A DNA stretch of 52,640 nt from Chromera velia. Taxonomy: Eukaryota; Sar; Chromeraceae. Numbering within the stretch: the first letter of the stretch is position 1; every line of letters starts with the position of its first letter. The DNA lies in assembly GCA_018398765.1 (NCBI GenBank), contig JAHBMJ010000249.1, positions 1-52,640 of the forward strand, in the 5' to 3' direction. Shown here one piece after another: positions 12,415 through 24,017 of the stretch. The notes under the pieces are model-generated. The model searched no databases, had not been told where the DNA came from, and worked only from the letters and a program-made list of their open reading frames with translations. A program made the position numbers and the translations under genes.

Positions 12415-15400
12415 TCACTTTTCCTCCTCTTTCTCCTTCTCGACTACCACTGCCCCCTTCTTGTTCTTCGCACTGTTCAGAGCCTCTAGGGCCCTCGCGC
12501 GAGCTCCGTGGTATCCGAACCGGAGGGCAGAGAACGACAAAGGAAAGGAGAAAGAGGAGGCAGAAGAACTCGGTGTGATTGTGGCAGCCTCAGCTTCCAC
12601 CTCAGACATCATCACGTCTCCCGTTCCGTCTCCCACCTTCCCCCCCCCCTCCTTATTCTTTCCTTCGTCCCTCTCCTTCGAGCTGGAGGCAGCACGCTCA
12701 GCCCCGAATCCCTCGGACTCCGCCCCTCGTTCTCGCTCTTCTTCGGCCAACTCGTCTTCCGAGTCGCTGACTGCGTTCTCGGGGAGTCTGCAGGGAGAGG
12801 AGAGGAGAGGAGAGGGGTGTGGATGAGTGAGAGAGTCTTTCAGTCAGAGCGCATGGGAGAGTGGGAACAGAAAGGGAGGAAGAAGGAAAAAATTGAGCCT
12901 AAACAGAATCAGCGAGAATAAAGAGAAGCAGGCCGATCGCCAGCCCGTGACAGGCAACAAAAAACGGAACGCCTTTGTGGCTCTCCCTGTTTCCTGTGAG
13001 AGCATCAAGGTATGCGTGTGCCGCCAAGTCGGTCTCTCAAAGTCCAAGCCCATGACTTGCATATTTCTGCCATTGCACACTTCTCAGCCCTCACTCCCCT
13101 CCGAAAATGATTGAGCCAACACCAAAGGGAAGAGAAGAGAAGAGAAACCAAGCACAGCAGGACAGGAAGGAACGGACAGACCTGCAACACCACGCGTAGG
13201 TTCTCTTGTCGAACCAGAGGCAATTCGCAGGCATTCCTGCTGCTGTCTCTGCAGTCGGGGTGGCTGCTCCGTACGGAGGCACGACCTCAGAGTTCGTCTG
13301 GACCTCTGCCAGGAGGGCTGCAGGGAGGGGGAACAAGGAGTACCCCGAGCCTACGCTGTCGTGCAGCAGGCCCCCATCGGTTGAGAATGAGTTCGAGTTT
13401 GTGTTTAGCGCAGTTGCAGAACACGAACCAGAGGACCGTGATCCTGCTACTACCCTCTGATCTTTCTCTTTCTCCATCTCCCCTGCACCACTCCTTCGTT
13501 CTCTCACATCCTTAGCTCGGCCCCTGCCGCCACGACCCCTGGGTTCCTCTGCTAACGCCCCTGTCACGCCCCCGAATGCATCCACAGAGAAAGAGGCCAT
13601 CACCCCTGTACTCTCATCCACGCCCACACTGGAGGCGAAGACTGCCGCAGCGGGCGGGGACGCTTCCACTGCCATGGCTGCTGCTGCTGCTGTTCCTGCT
13701 ACAGAAGGTGAGGGGGCTTTGCGGGATCTCTTTGAGTTTCTTCCCGTCCCTGCGCGTGTCGTGCTGCCCCCCCCCTTCGTGGTAGACGAAGGACTACCAG
13801 CAACGGTGCCGCGCGAATTTGGGTTTCTTCTTGTTTCTTTTTCCCCCTTCGTCTTTGGGGAAGCAGCTGCCTGGGCCCTCCTCTGCTTTCGACTTGCCAG
13901 ACACATCTCGTCGTCCTCATCCAAGTCGGCAGGGTGCTGGGAGTAGGAGTTTGAATTCGAATGGGTGGCAGCAACAGCGGCTGCTGGGGCAAGGAGGGCG
14001 AGGGGTGTCTCTTCGTCATCCGATTTGACTCCTTTCACCTTCAGAGGGAAGAAGGGGGAGGGATCCGCCCCCGATCCTTTTTTTCCCTGCTGCTGTCTCC
14101 GGCCCCCCCCTCCCTTCCTTCCCCTCGCAGGCTGGGCATGCTCTGCTTCGAAGCTGTCTGCGAATGGACGCAACTCTGCTCCTTCCAAACCGCCCCCACT
14201 TCTGTGGCGCTCTGGGAGGGGAAGAGAAAGAGGGATCAGAGTAAGGGGAGCCGCGCCTCCCTGGGTGGCGTTGGCGTTGCGTCGGGTGGGTGCGGAGGTT
14301 GTCGAGGGGGACAGAGCAGCCGGGCCCAGGGGTGTGTCTGAGGAGCCGGCCGGGGACCCCCTCCGTGCAGTCCCCCCTACAGCTGCACGACCAGCAGACG
14401 CCCCCCCCAAGCCCTCGCCATCCCCCCAATCATCATCTTCGGCCAGGTCATCCTCAATACCTAAGTAGTCGTCACTCCTGCTTGCACAAAGAAGAAGAAG
14501 GAATAATAGTATGTATGTGTACTGATGGACGGGCAATGCAATACTCAATGTGATCCATCCCCAAGCAATCATGCTTTTTCGGAATGCGCAGAAAAAGACT
14601 GACGAAGTGCGCGTAGAGAGGGCGGCAATAATGTTTCTTTCTTATCCTCCACCATAAGATCAATTTTTAACCGGCACTCTAACAATCAATCTCCTTGCCC
14701 ATTTGTCCGTTTCTTCTTCTGTCTGGGCCCAGGCCTTTCTCCCCATCATTTGGTTGTGACCGTCCAGTCTGTCGGTCTCTCTCTTTCTCTCCCTCTCTCT
14801 CACACACACAAACGTACACACTGGAACTTCTGTCTGTCTTTTTGTGTTCTGTCTGTCTGTTTGTTCGAAGGAATAAGAAAGAGGAAAGTCATATACCCAG
14901 TCTGTCTGCATGTCTTCCTGTCTGTCTATGTGTAAAGTGCTTCTCTCTCTTCTCTCTGTCTCTTTAATTGTCCTGATGCTGCACTCTACCTTCTACCTGA
15001 GTCTTTCCCCTCGTTCTGCGCACCTGAGCTCTCTCACTCGCTGACTCACCCTTTTCTGCCTCCTCCTCTACGCGGGTGCATCTCCTCCCCCTCCTCGCTG
15101 GACGTGCACATCCAGTCACTCAAATCGGGGTCGTAGTCCGGGGACCGTCTCCTCTTCCCCCCACCCCTACCTGCCCCCGCCTTGCCCTTCAGACGGGCGG
15201 ACGTGCGGCACCCGGCCCTCATTTCCTGCAGCGAGGCCCTCTCCTGCTCATGCTCCCACTCTTCATCAAAAAAGTCAACGTCACTCCCTGGACCCTCAAA
15301 AGAACGACGACGCCCCCCACCCGAACGACCCCCCCTCCCCCCACCCCGAGCCCTTCCCCCAGCATTCAAGGGAGTGTCCATATGGGGCGATCCTGTGCCG

Positions 15401-16092
15401 ATTTCTGTTCGGAACTGTTTGGCAAGTTCCAACGCCTCGTGGAACCCGTGGGTGGCAGCGAAGAAGTACTTCTGCGTACGCTTACCCCCCCTCCGTGCCA
15501 CAGCCACCCATGCCTTCCTGAACGTGCACCAATTCACCCCCTTCATGCCACTCTGATGCTCGGCTCTCGAAAAATTCTGCCTCATAATTCCCTTATTTCT
15601 TGCTTTCTCCATACGCCAATCGATGGCAAGGCGCTTCGCCTGCTCGTACCCCCACTTGCTGACTGAAAAGTTCTTCATGGCACGTCGTCCGTCAATACAG
15701 CACTCAACTCTCCACACATGTAGACGGTCTAGATAGTACACACCCCTCACGTTGCTGTTGTGGATGTCTTCCTCGTTCTCATCATCCTCCTCGTCATCGT
15801 AATACTTGAAGTGACCCGACGGGACGTGGGTCTCTTCCGTTTCTGTCGCTTGCAGACGCGACATTCCCCTTCTGCCTAGCTGCATCTCTTCTTCGTAGTC
15901 CTCCATCAACTCGTCCTCTATGATCTCCTCGTCATCCAACAGCATCTCGTCAGTCTCCGGGTGGAGCAACTGACTCAGATTCAGGTCGCGCTGCACGTCG
16001 GAATCGGGAGAAGCCGACGCTGCCAGGCCGGCAGGATGGATATCGGCTGCCCCCACGGCTCCTGGTGGCAGTTGCACCTTCTCACCACGCAT
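12415..16092 (-). CDS. AP2-domain DNA-binding protein, large paralogue (3 exons)
   Basis: Putative nuclear DNA-binding regulator of the ApiAP2 type. Exons on the minus strand: 16092-15050, 14477-13182 and 12787-12415. All joins are phase 2 with GT/AG sites (donors GTGAGT and GTCTGT, acceptors CAG; the last acceptor follows a long pyrimidine tract), giving 903 residues. Exon 1 encodes an acidic N-terminus rich in Asp and Glu, then AP2 domain 1 from about residue 117 (GVYYLDRLHVW, then SVSKWGY) and AP2 domain 2 from about residue 185 (GVNWCTFRKAW, then KYFFAATHGF). A Gly/Arg-rich basic tail follows. Exon 2 is low-complexity Ser/Ala/Gly/Lys sequence ending in an AP2-like beta unit, LWFDKRTYAW. 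Exon 3 has an acidic stretch, then FGYHGARARALEAL, which resembles the AP2 helix. I chose ATG 16092 because the codons upstream of it look like a polypyrimidine tract and splice acceptor, suggesting a 5' UTR intron. The gene is divergent from the AP2 gene at 17486. Confidence 0.85.
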
Positions 16093-17485
16093 CTTGAAGG
16101 AAGAAGCTTGGAAGAAGAAGAAAGAGGTAAGGTAAGACAGGATTCTTGGCTGGGACAAAGAAGGAATTCCAACACCTGCAGAAACGAGAAAAACAGGGAG
16201 TGATCAGACCAGCTGCATTGCTCAATGAAAGAAATTTGTGAGCTTGGGAACCCAGAAACACCTCAGCTGAGAGATAAACCGGGATCAAAATATGTTTTCA
16301 CTCGGGAAAGTTGAATAAGCAATTGTCTCATCGCCCATGCTTGCTCACCTGGTCAGATCGGCCTTTAGCAGCGGCAAGTCTGAAACTTCATGGCTCCCAT
16401 GCAGGTATACAACAAGAGGGCAATACGACGGTAAAACGGCCACGCTTATGGAGCCAACCCTAACCGGGGAAGGCACAAACTTCTGACAGGAAAGCTGAAG
16501 GGCAAGAGCAGATCACTTGCGAGTTGCTGTTGCTTCAAAATGATTGAAAAAAGACTTCGTTCAGGCGCAAACTTGCGTGATCGGAATCGGAAGCCACCTA
16601 AGAATTGCGTCTAAGCGATTCTGCAGCTGTGCAAAAAGCGGTCTTCGCGGAACAACGGGACCGGTGTTCACTATGCAGGTCAGTCGTGATCAACGCAGTC
16701 TTTGTTCATCAACTCACACAAAAAAATGTGCCTTGCAAGGCACTGAGCGCCCATGCACACGTGCGCAGAATTTAAGAGGGTCCGCGGCATGGGTGAATTC
16801 CTCGGATGGCTCCACGGCGTGCACATTAGGCACTTTTCCGTATTGCATTTATTTATATTTTTAGGGTGACTCAGCGGGCAGTTCACTTTTCACAGTAAAG
16901 GCCCTTTCCGCATCAATATTTGCGTACGTGGCGTGAATATTATCTAGCTTAATTAATTAATTACATATATATGCAATTAATTAATTAAGTTGATTGGTTG
17001 GCAATTAATGCGAGGCACTCATCCAGCGCGGTCAAACGAAGCCCGGAGGAACAACCGATACAGAAAAGGTGTGTCTCGTGCTTTCTGTAGAAAAATCATT
17101 ATTAAAAATTAATTAACCTTTTTTTTTCACGCGCGCATACAGGAGTACGAGCATGTCCGTACGAGCCGTCTGATCACCAGCCAGCTCACTGCATGATAAA
17201 TGAGCGAATCTATACAAACTCCGCCTTGCTTTCCCTGTGTAGGTGTCCACCAAAGGAAGAGCGCACTGCACAGCAGCAACTTGAAGCTTTAAGATAGAGA
17301 ACTGTGGTCCCGTACCTCGATCCGAAGGAATTTGCGGACCAAGCAAGCGTATCGATCCAGTCAGACCCAGACACACGCACAGTCTGCTTGCTTGACCAGA
17401 TCAGAAGTCTAAGCTCCTCTAAGAATTCGATCCTCATAGTGGTTTGCAATTCACTCCCCTCTCCACCAATCCTTCTTTCTGCAAA
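16093..17485. other. Intergenic region between divergent AP2 genes
   Basis: About 1.4 kb separates the two start codons, so the region must hold both promoters. No gene is visible. A probable 5' UTR intron acceptor of the minus-strand gene lies near 16170 (TTTCTGCAG on that strand). An AT-rich segment from 16900 to 17120 contains a perfect 15-bp inverted repeat, listed separately. Confidence 0.5.
16948..16989. repeat. Perfect 15-bp inverted repeat in the AP2 promoter region
   Basis: The arms CTTAATTAATTAATT (16948-16962) and AATTAATTAATTAAG (16975-16989) are exact reverse complements around a 12-base ATATAT-rich loop. It sits in a short AT-rich patch between the two divergent AP2 genes and could be a cruciform, a relic of a foldback element, or a regulatory site. 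Confidence 0.85.
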
Positions 17486-17994
17486 ATGACAATGCGCACA
17501 AGAGGTAAAGCCAGGGCGGCAGAGGCGGCGAGCAAGAAGGTGCTCCGCAAGGATCACCTTATCGCCTCAGTCCAAAACCCAGCAGACCCTGACTCAGACT
17601 TGATGGAGGAGATGCCCGACATGCCAGCCGAGGACATCCACTCGAGCAGCACTCACCCCTCTGGTTCCTCCGATACGTGCCTCGGTGCTTCGGCAGCCTC
17701 TGGCCTGTCCCTTCAGAGTCACACTGACGACGCCCTCATGTACGCACCTCAACATCATGCTGCACCCAACCCAAACACAGTCAGTCTTGGAACAGATGCG
17801 TTATACTCCTTCGAGCTTTATTTAATAGCATCTTTTTCTCTCTTCTTAGCTGTCAGTCGTTCTGTCCCATGTCTGGCAGTCAGTCGTTCTGCCCGCTTGC
17901 CTGCCTGCTGATTTGATATCTGGACCATGCCTCTTGGAGAGGATTCACGTTCATCCAGCCTGTCGAAGAGTCTTGATGATGCACCTGAGGCGCG

Positions 17995-18049
<55 letters not shown>

Positions 18050-18708
18050 CTCTAAGTCGTCTACCCTCATGCCGGCATCCGCTGGCTGGGTCAGTCCGTG
18101 TTTCTGTTCCATCTTCCATCTGAATCCCTCCATCCGGATATCCAATGAGAGTGTGCAATGATGTGCAGGTAAGCCTTTCTGATGACGCCCTCGCGGGAGG
18201 GGAAGACGAGGACGAACCCTTCGAACCCCCCTTCTACAACGAGGAGCTGGCGGGACTAGAGGAGGTTCCCATCAGGGGCGTGTACTACCTTGATAGACTT
18301 CGCGTGTGGCGTGTTGAGTGCTGCATCGATGGAAGGCGAGCCATGAAGAACTTCTCAGTCAGCAAGTGGGGATTCGAGACTGCTCGTCAGAGGGCAATCA
18401 GCTGGCGGATTGAGAAGGCACGCAGCAAGGGGACACTGCGGCAGAGCTTTGCCAAGGCCGAGCATCAGAGCGGTGTTAAGGGGGTGAATTGGTGCACGTT
18501 CAGGAAGGCATGGGTGGCTGTGGCACGGAGGGGGGGCAAGCGTACGCAGAAGTACTTCTTCGCTGCCACCCACGGGTTCCATGAGGCGTTGGAACTTGCC
18601 AAGCAGTTCCGACAAGAGATCGACTACAGCAAGCTCGTGGAAAGCTCGGCAGCCCATGCTCAGGCCGAGAGTGCCAGCCCGTCCTCTGCCTCTTCTTCAT
18701 CATCATAA
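17486..18708 (+). CDS. AP2-domain DNA-binding protein, small paralogue (2 exons)
   Basis: Exon 1 is 17486-17779 and exon 2 is 18169-18708, joined in phase 0 (donor GTCAGT, acceptor GTGCAG), giving 277 residues ending in a Ser-rich tail and TAA. Two AP2 domains are visible, at about residues 135-186 (GVYYLDRLRVW, then SVSKWGF) and 203-250 (GVNWCTFRKAW, then KYFFAATHGF). The N-terminus is basic and then acidic. The protein is a clear paralogue of the minus-strand AP2 gene beginning at 16092, sharing the same domain pair and spacing but lacking its long C-terminal extension. ATG 17486 has a good AAAATG context; an in-frame ATG at 17444 would add 14 residues. A nuclear role in DNA binding is inferred from the domain; targets are unknown. 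Confidence 0.85.
17999..18046. repeat. (CA)24 microsatellite in AP2 intron
   Basis: An uninterrupted CA run lies inside the single intron (17780-18168) of the small AP2 gene, upstream of the acceptor. Confidence 0.95.
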
Positions 18709-19094
18709 CTTCCTTCCTTCCTTCTCGTGTGTTCGTGTGTGTGATTGAATTGGAAGGAGGAAGCATGCATTATTCTCGTCCAAGTCCATCTATCAACTTT
18801 GCACTTACTTGATGAACGTTCATCGGCCTGCATGCATGCCGCAATTCTGCGTGCACCCATGCCCATGTTTGCCTGTGTGTTGTACTCTGTCCATTAAAGT
18901 GACTGCCATCCGGTGATTTTTCTTTCCTTGTTCGCGTGCGCTCGTCGGGCTCGCTGTGTCGATAGAGAGGAGGGGGGGGGGGCGTTGACAAAGGAGGGAG
19001 GGACGAAATGGTCTAAGCGAGCTGTCGTGGCCAGACAGATGGGGCGGGCGAGATGTGTGTATGCAAGAAAGAAAGAAAGAAAGAACGAAGAAAA

Positions 19095-19130
<36 letters not shown>

Positions 19131-20922
19131 AACGGAGACTCCATTGACGCCTAAGGGAAAGAACTGGAAAGTGGGTGGAAAGAAAGAAAGAACGAAAGGA
19201 AGACATGCTCTTCCCTTCATTCATTGAGTGACTGAATAGGTGTGTCCGTGAGCGTGTGCGCAAAGAAAGAGGCAGAGACAGTCATCGAAAGAAAACGGTT
19301 GGGGCCTTTTGTCATCCGCCCTTGCTGCTGTGTTTTGGTTGCACGCATGGGTTTCGTGGCATCCCCCCAAACACTACCGTTGTAGTGAGCGCGCGTGAAC
19401 GTTCGAAACTTTTCGCTTTGCATTCTGTGTGTCCTTTCTTCCCCTCTCCCTCTCTCTCTTCTGTGTCGTACGGGATGCCAAAAAAGAAGAATCAGAAAGA
19501 AAAACGGGCAGCACAGAACAGACCCGAACTAACTGAGATGAGGAAAACCTGCTCATCCACTCAATCAGTCCAACAGTCTAACAGGGTCCTTCAAGAAAGC
19601 AGAGGAGACGCAAGAAAAAAAAGCAATGAAAAGAAAGAAGACTGAGTCGGGGAGGCGTTGTGGGAAAGAAGGTTGACTCGAGGTGTGTTGAGAGGAAGGG
19701 GTGAAGGGGGAGAGGAATCGATTTGAAGTCAAGCAAAGAAACTGCAAGAAGCAAAAATAATTCAGGCAGCACAGACCGGAAAAGTGATTTCCAATGTCTG
19801 GTCTTGTTGCGGCTGCCCCCGCGGTCCAGGACAAATGGACGGATGGATCTTTCGCTCTTTGTCTTCGTCTGAGTCCTTCTGCTTGTCCGCATGCGAGAAG
19901 ATTCGCCCACAGATACAGGAAAGGACAAAACAAAAGAACAGAAGGACAGCAAGAAAGAGAGCATGGGGAGGACGAGAAGGGAGACCTAAGCTTACGATAA
20001 GGTACGCTACGGCACACACCCTGTATATGCACACAGAAAAGACTGTCAGAAAGAAAGAAAGACAGAAGGAGGAAATCAAGAATTCAGATATGCCCACTCA
20101 TTCCACAGCCGCTTGCGCCCATTCCTGCTGGGTCCTATTCTCATCTGTTTTCCCTCATTTCCTTCCTTCATTCTCCCCCTCGTCTCCTTTTCAAAAGCAC
20201 CAACACCGGCTCCTTTCGGGAGCACACGAACCGAACAAGAAAAAGGGGAGAGACGCAGGGTAGGAGGGGAACGAGAAGAATGAAGGGATTGAAGGAAGAA
20301 AACAGAAAAGGAACAAAGTGGGGAAAGGAGGCTGTTGGTTTCGAAAACGAAACGACACTCACAAAGAAAGAAAGCAAAACAGGCAGGAGAATATTGTGCG
20401 TATCGTTGTCGTAATGATCACGTGTCAGTTGTTACTTCCCTCTCTTGACCTCTTTCCAACTCTACTTTCCAACTTCCCTCCTTTCTTTTTTCCTTCCTTG
20501 TTTCTCTTTTCTTTGGGTCGTGCATTCTTCTCTCTGTTGATCTTTCCTTCCACTGTCAGTGGTGATCTTTCCGTCCGTCTGTCTGTTGCTCGATCGCTTG
20601 AAAAAAGGAACGAATCAACGACAAATCTCGTCTCTGTGTCTGCAAAAGACAACCAACACGAATCCTTCAAAAAGAAAGTAAGGAAGGGGAAAAAAAGGAC
20701 GGGCATGAGATAGGATGGGGAACCTGCAGAGACAAACAGTCATGCAGCGGAGATGTCCTGTCTGACTGTCCGTAAGAACGGTGAAAGTGTTGAAAGAAGA
20801 CTTTGCCCTTCCATAATGAGGCAGTGCGCCTATCGCAAAGAACTGGCTCTTGTCCAATCAACCTTTTCATTCTATCGGAAGTGCCTTCCATCGATGCAGT
20901 CTCTCCTCTCTTTTTCCCTGCC

Positions 20923-20954
<32 letters not shown>

Positions 20955-22989
20955 GAATGCAATTGAAAAGTTGTTCCGGTTGTCACAAGGGTGGCGGGGG
21001 AAGATCATCGCGTCCCGCAGTACTGAGGAAACTTTCGGGTTTTACCCCTCTGTGTTGCGTGGACAATTGTGTGTGTCTTTCTTTCTTCTGCCTGCCTGCT
21101 TGCCCGGGGCTCTCTTTGCTGTGTGTGCGTGTCTGTCTTGTTGGACAGCGTGCGTGGTCGCATTTGCGTTCTTGTGAATCGTACCTACTTGCATGAGGGG
21201 CGGGTGCGCTCCTTCCGTTTGCCCAGTAATGTATCGTTGGTAGGGAAGGTAGGTGCGTGTGTGCGTGCGCGTCCGAAGACTCCATCTCAAACTGCAGGTG
21301 AGAATGAACGGCGGTGAGGGTCGATGGGGGCAGGCGGCGAAGAGGGAAGGTCGGGTGACAGCTAGCCGTCGTATTTTTGTTGGTAGACAGACTGACAGAC
21401 CGTGTGTGCGATTTTTGCTTGTCTTCCGCTGTGTGTTGAACAGCGTACCCGTCCGTTTCTCCTCCACCCCCTCCCTTCTCCTCTCCTCTCCTCTTTCGTG
21501 TCTGTCCGATACCTAAATTCGTGGTTGTCTGCTTGACTCCGTGAGCCGTGCCTCTCTATCTTGTCTTGGCGTCAGAGAGAGGGAGAACTTATCCACACAT
21601 CGCAAGACAGTGAAAGAATATGAAACCAGGAGGGCAAAGAAAAGAGTGGGGTGGGAGGCGAGCAGAGAATCTGGCAGGGGTGAAGGGGGGGATGGCGGGT
21701 GGTGGGGGGGGAAGTGAATTCTGAATTTGAGAACAGGAACATGCAGAAAAGAAACAGATCGATCCGGATGGAAGACAGACGATCGAAAGAAAGGAGAGAA
21801 GGGATAACAAATGATATCTTTTCTTTCTGCGCCTTGTTCCGTTCGCACCCTCTTCAACTGAAAACCATCGATTGATTGCTTGAGTGCTTGAGTCAACTTC
21901 GAGGCATTCGTTGTTGATTCATTCATTCCACTTCATTTCAGTAAAAGAACGAGTGAACGAACGAACGAAGAGAAGGAGCTGTACAAACTGATTCATTTAA
22001 TGATTCATTCGAAAAAGATCGATCAGAGGGGGAAAAATTAAGAAGCGAAATTCTTTATTCTGTTTGTTTGTGGTTGGTTTTGCATCCAAAAGTAAACAGA
22101 CAACCCATACCTGAATTCCAGTTCACCATAACGTCTAGCCCTTCTCCTCTGTCCTGTCTTGTCTTGTCTTGTCTTTTTCTTCTCTCTGGATTCCAGAAGA
22201 TGCACTTTCGTGACTGTTCTGTCCTTCCTTTCTCGTGGGCATTGAACAGATAGAGCCGGGTCGTTAGTGCTTTCACGTGAATGAACTGTTGACTAAGTGA
22301 GTGCATGAAACCACCTGAGAGAAAAAGTGAGTAACTGGCTGCGTGAGTGAATGAGTGAAATGACTTTTCATCGCTTGGCCTGACTTGGTTGACTGCCTGC
22401 CTGCCTACCTGCATGCCCCCGTGTTTCCGCCCGCCGTCTGTCTAAAAAATGCATGGTTGTTTGCTTCAATGCATGTGCACCGACGACGGTTTTTTGACGG
22501 ATCATGGGGGCTTTAGAAAACCAAAGACGTACAAAAAAAAGAAGAAAGAAGAGAAGGGGGTCAAACAAAAACAGCGAGCTGATTCTTGAAACAGAAGAGG
22601 AAAAAAGGGATCAACGCGGTCGATCGACACCATACAGTCGGTCTGAAAGAGTGGAAGGGCAGTGGTCGACCGTCGTTCGGGCCTCTCAAATCGCATAGGT
22701 AGGATAGGATCTTTACGCGTACGCAGGTTGTTTGACTGAAGCGGCTCTATGTCCATCCCAATTTTCTTCATTTATTCATTCATGCATCCACTGTCTCTCT
22801 GACAGGCTACGCAGAAGCATGAAAGCATTCAGACGTGCAGGCAGGCAAGCAGGCAGTCGGTCCCATGCAGACGCAGATCATGCAGGACATGTTTCGATAA
22901 AGAACGGATGAAGTCATTGCGAGCTAAGTCGAAACGGTGGAGAAGATGGAGGAAGGTCGCGAAGAACGATGCTCCTTCAAATCTGGCCC
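18709..22989. other. Repeat-rich intergenic region, no gene recognised
   Basis: Many short overlapping ORFs exist, but none shows a recognisable domain or plausible composition. The region includes a GAAA-rich stretch at about 19062-19127, a (GT)14 run at 20926-20954, long pyrimidine blocks, and short tandem words such as TGAATGAGTGA near 22340. Part of it may be UTR or intron sequence of the neighbouring genes, or a gene I could not recognise without transcripts. Confidence 0.4.
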
Positions 22990-23890
22990 GCGCTGCCGTG
23001 CATGCATATAAGCTTGAAGCTTCCATTAAATCTTCCATCAATGGATCAATTGACTAATCTAGTGATTAATCATCATCAACTTAAATTCTAGGATTAATAA
23101 AAATTTGAGAGACTGGGGTTTGAATTAGGATAGGGTTTAATCATATGATTATTATGATTGATTCTAGGGTTGTCACCCCCTGGGTTGAATGATTAATTGA
23201 TTGATTCAAATTTGATCGATTGATTACACCTAAAGTTTAAGCAGTGTAATAAGCGGAGCTACACCACATAAAATTTGGCGTTGAATTAATTGAGCGTATA
23301 AGAAATTGGGAATCCGCTTAATAGGGAATCCGACTCCCGAATTTTAACGCATTTTAACGCCAAATTATGCCAAATTTTGAAAATTAGGCATTCCTATAAT
23401 GACTTTCATAAAATACGTGGAGTATTCATTGATTGATTGATTAATTAATTGAGTATAAAGGGTTAGAACTAGGGTTAGAACTTGAAATTTAGCATGTAAG
23501 CTAGACGTCTAACTAGATCGTAGCTTAGACATAGGCCGTGTCAAATCTAATGTCAAATTTAGCCTAATTTAGCCCCATGTTTAGAAGATTTACTTTTTAA
23601 TATTATAATAGTTGGCCAGAGCCCTAGTGCCAGCCCTTACGACTGCTGACCGCTAGGCTAATCAGCTTTAACCATCGAATAACCAACTTAAATCAATGAC
23701 TCAATCAATCGTTTATATAAACCCTTTTTGAATGTAGTTTTTCTACTAAGCCCTTCTAGTCAGAATAAGTCAGTGCTAATAGTAGTCTGATCAACATGCA
23801 CCTCAACCTGGAAGAAAGCTTTCACCAAACACATGCAAGGCTGATCGGCGGACCGACGGCGGTGATCGCTATGGCGCATAAAAAAAGCCG
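22990..23890. other. AT-rich island upstream of the HGH1-like gene 3' end
   Basis: GC falls abruptly and no ORF is supported. TGATTAATTGATTGATT words recur, and AGGGTTAGAACT is duplicated in tandem near 23460. AATTTGGCGTT near 23273 and AACGCCAAATT near 23358 form an imperfect inverted repeat. It resembles the other AT-rich islands of the window and is probably a transposon relic, but no ends were defined. Confidence 0.4.
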
Positions 23891-24017
23891 ACACGTATAG
23901 TTCGCACCAGCCACCGCCGGCCGCCGGCTAGCAGTCGGTCGCATGAAACCTTTGACTTTGCTTTTTCATAGTCTTTCTTCCCTTCGCTGGTCGGCATTTC
24001 TGTCATGAAAGAAAGGC

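Noticed and set aside
13091-14470. Several long plus-strand ORFs opposite the AP2 exon 2
   Set aside because: They are antisense shadows of the GC-rich minus-strand exon. The minus strand has the AP2 motif, phase-compatible splice sites and plausible composition.
23455-23490. Telomere-like repeats (AGGGTTAGAACT twice)
   Set aside because: Only two 12-bp units, not an array of a telomeric heptamer, and flanked by ordinary AT-rich sequence.
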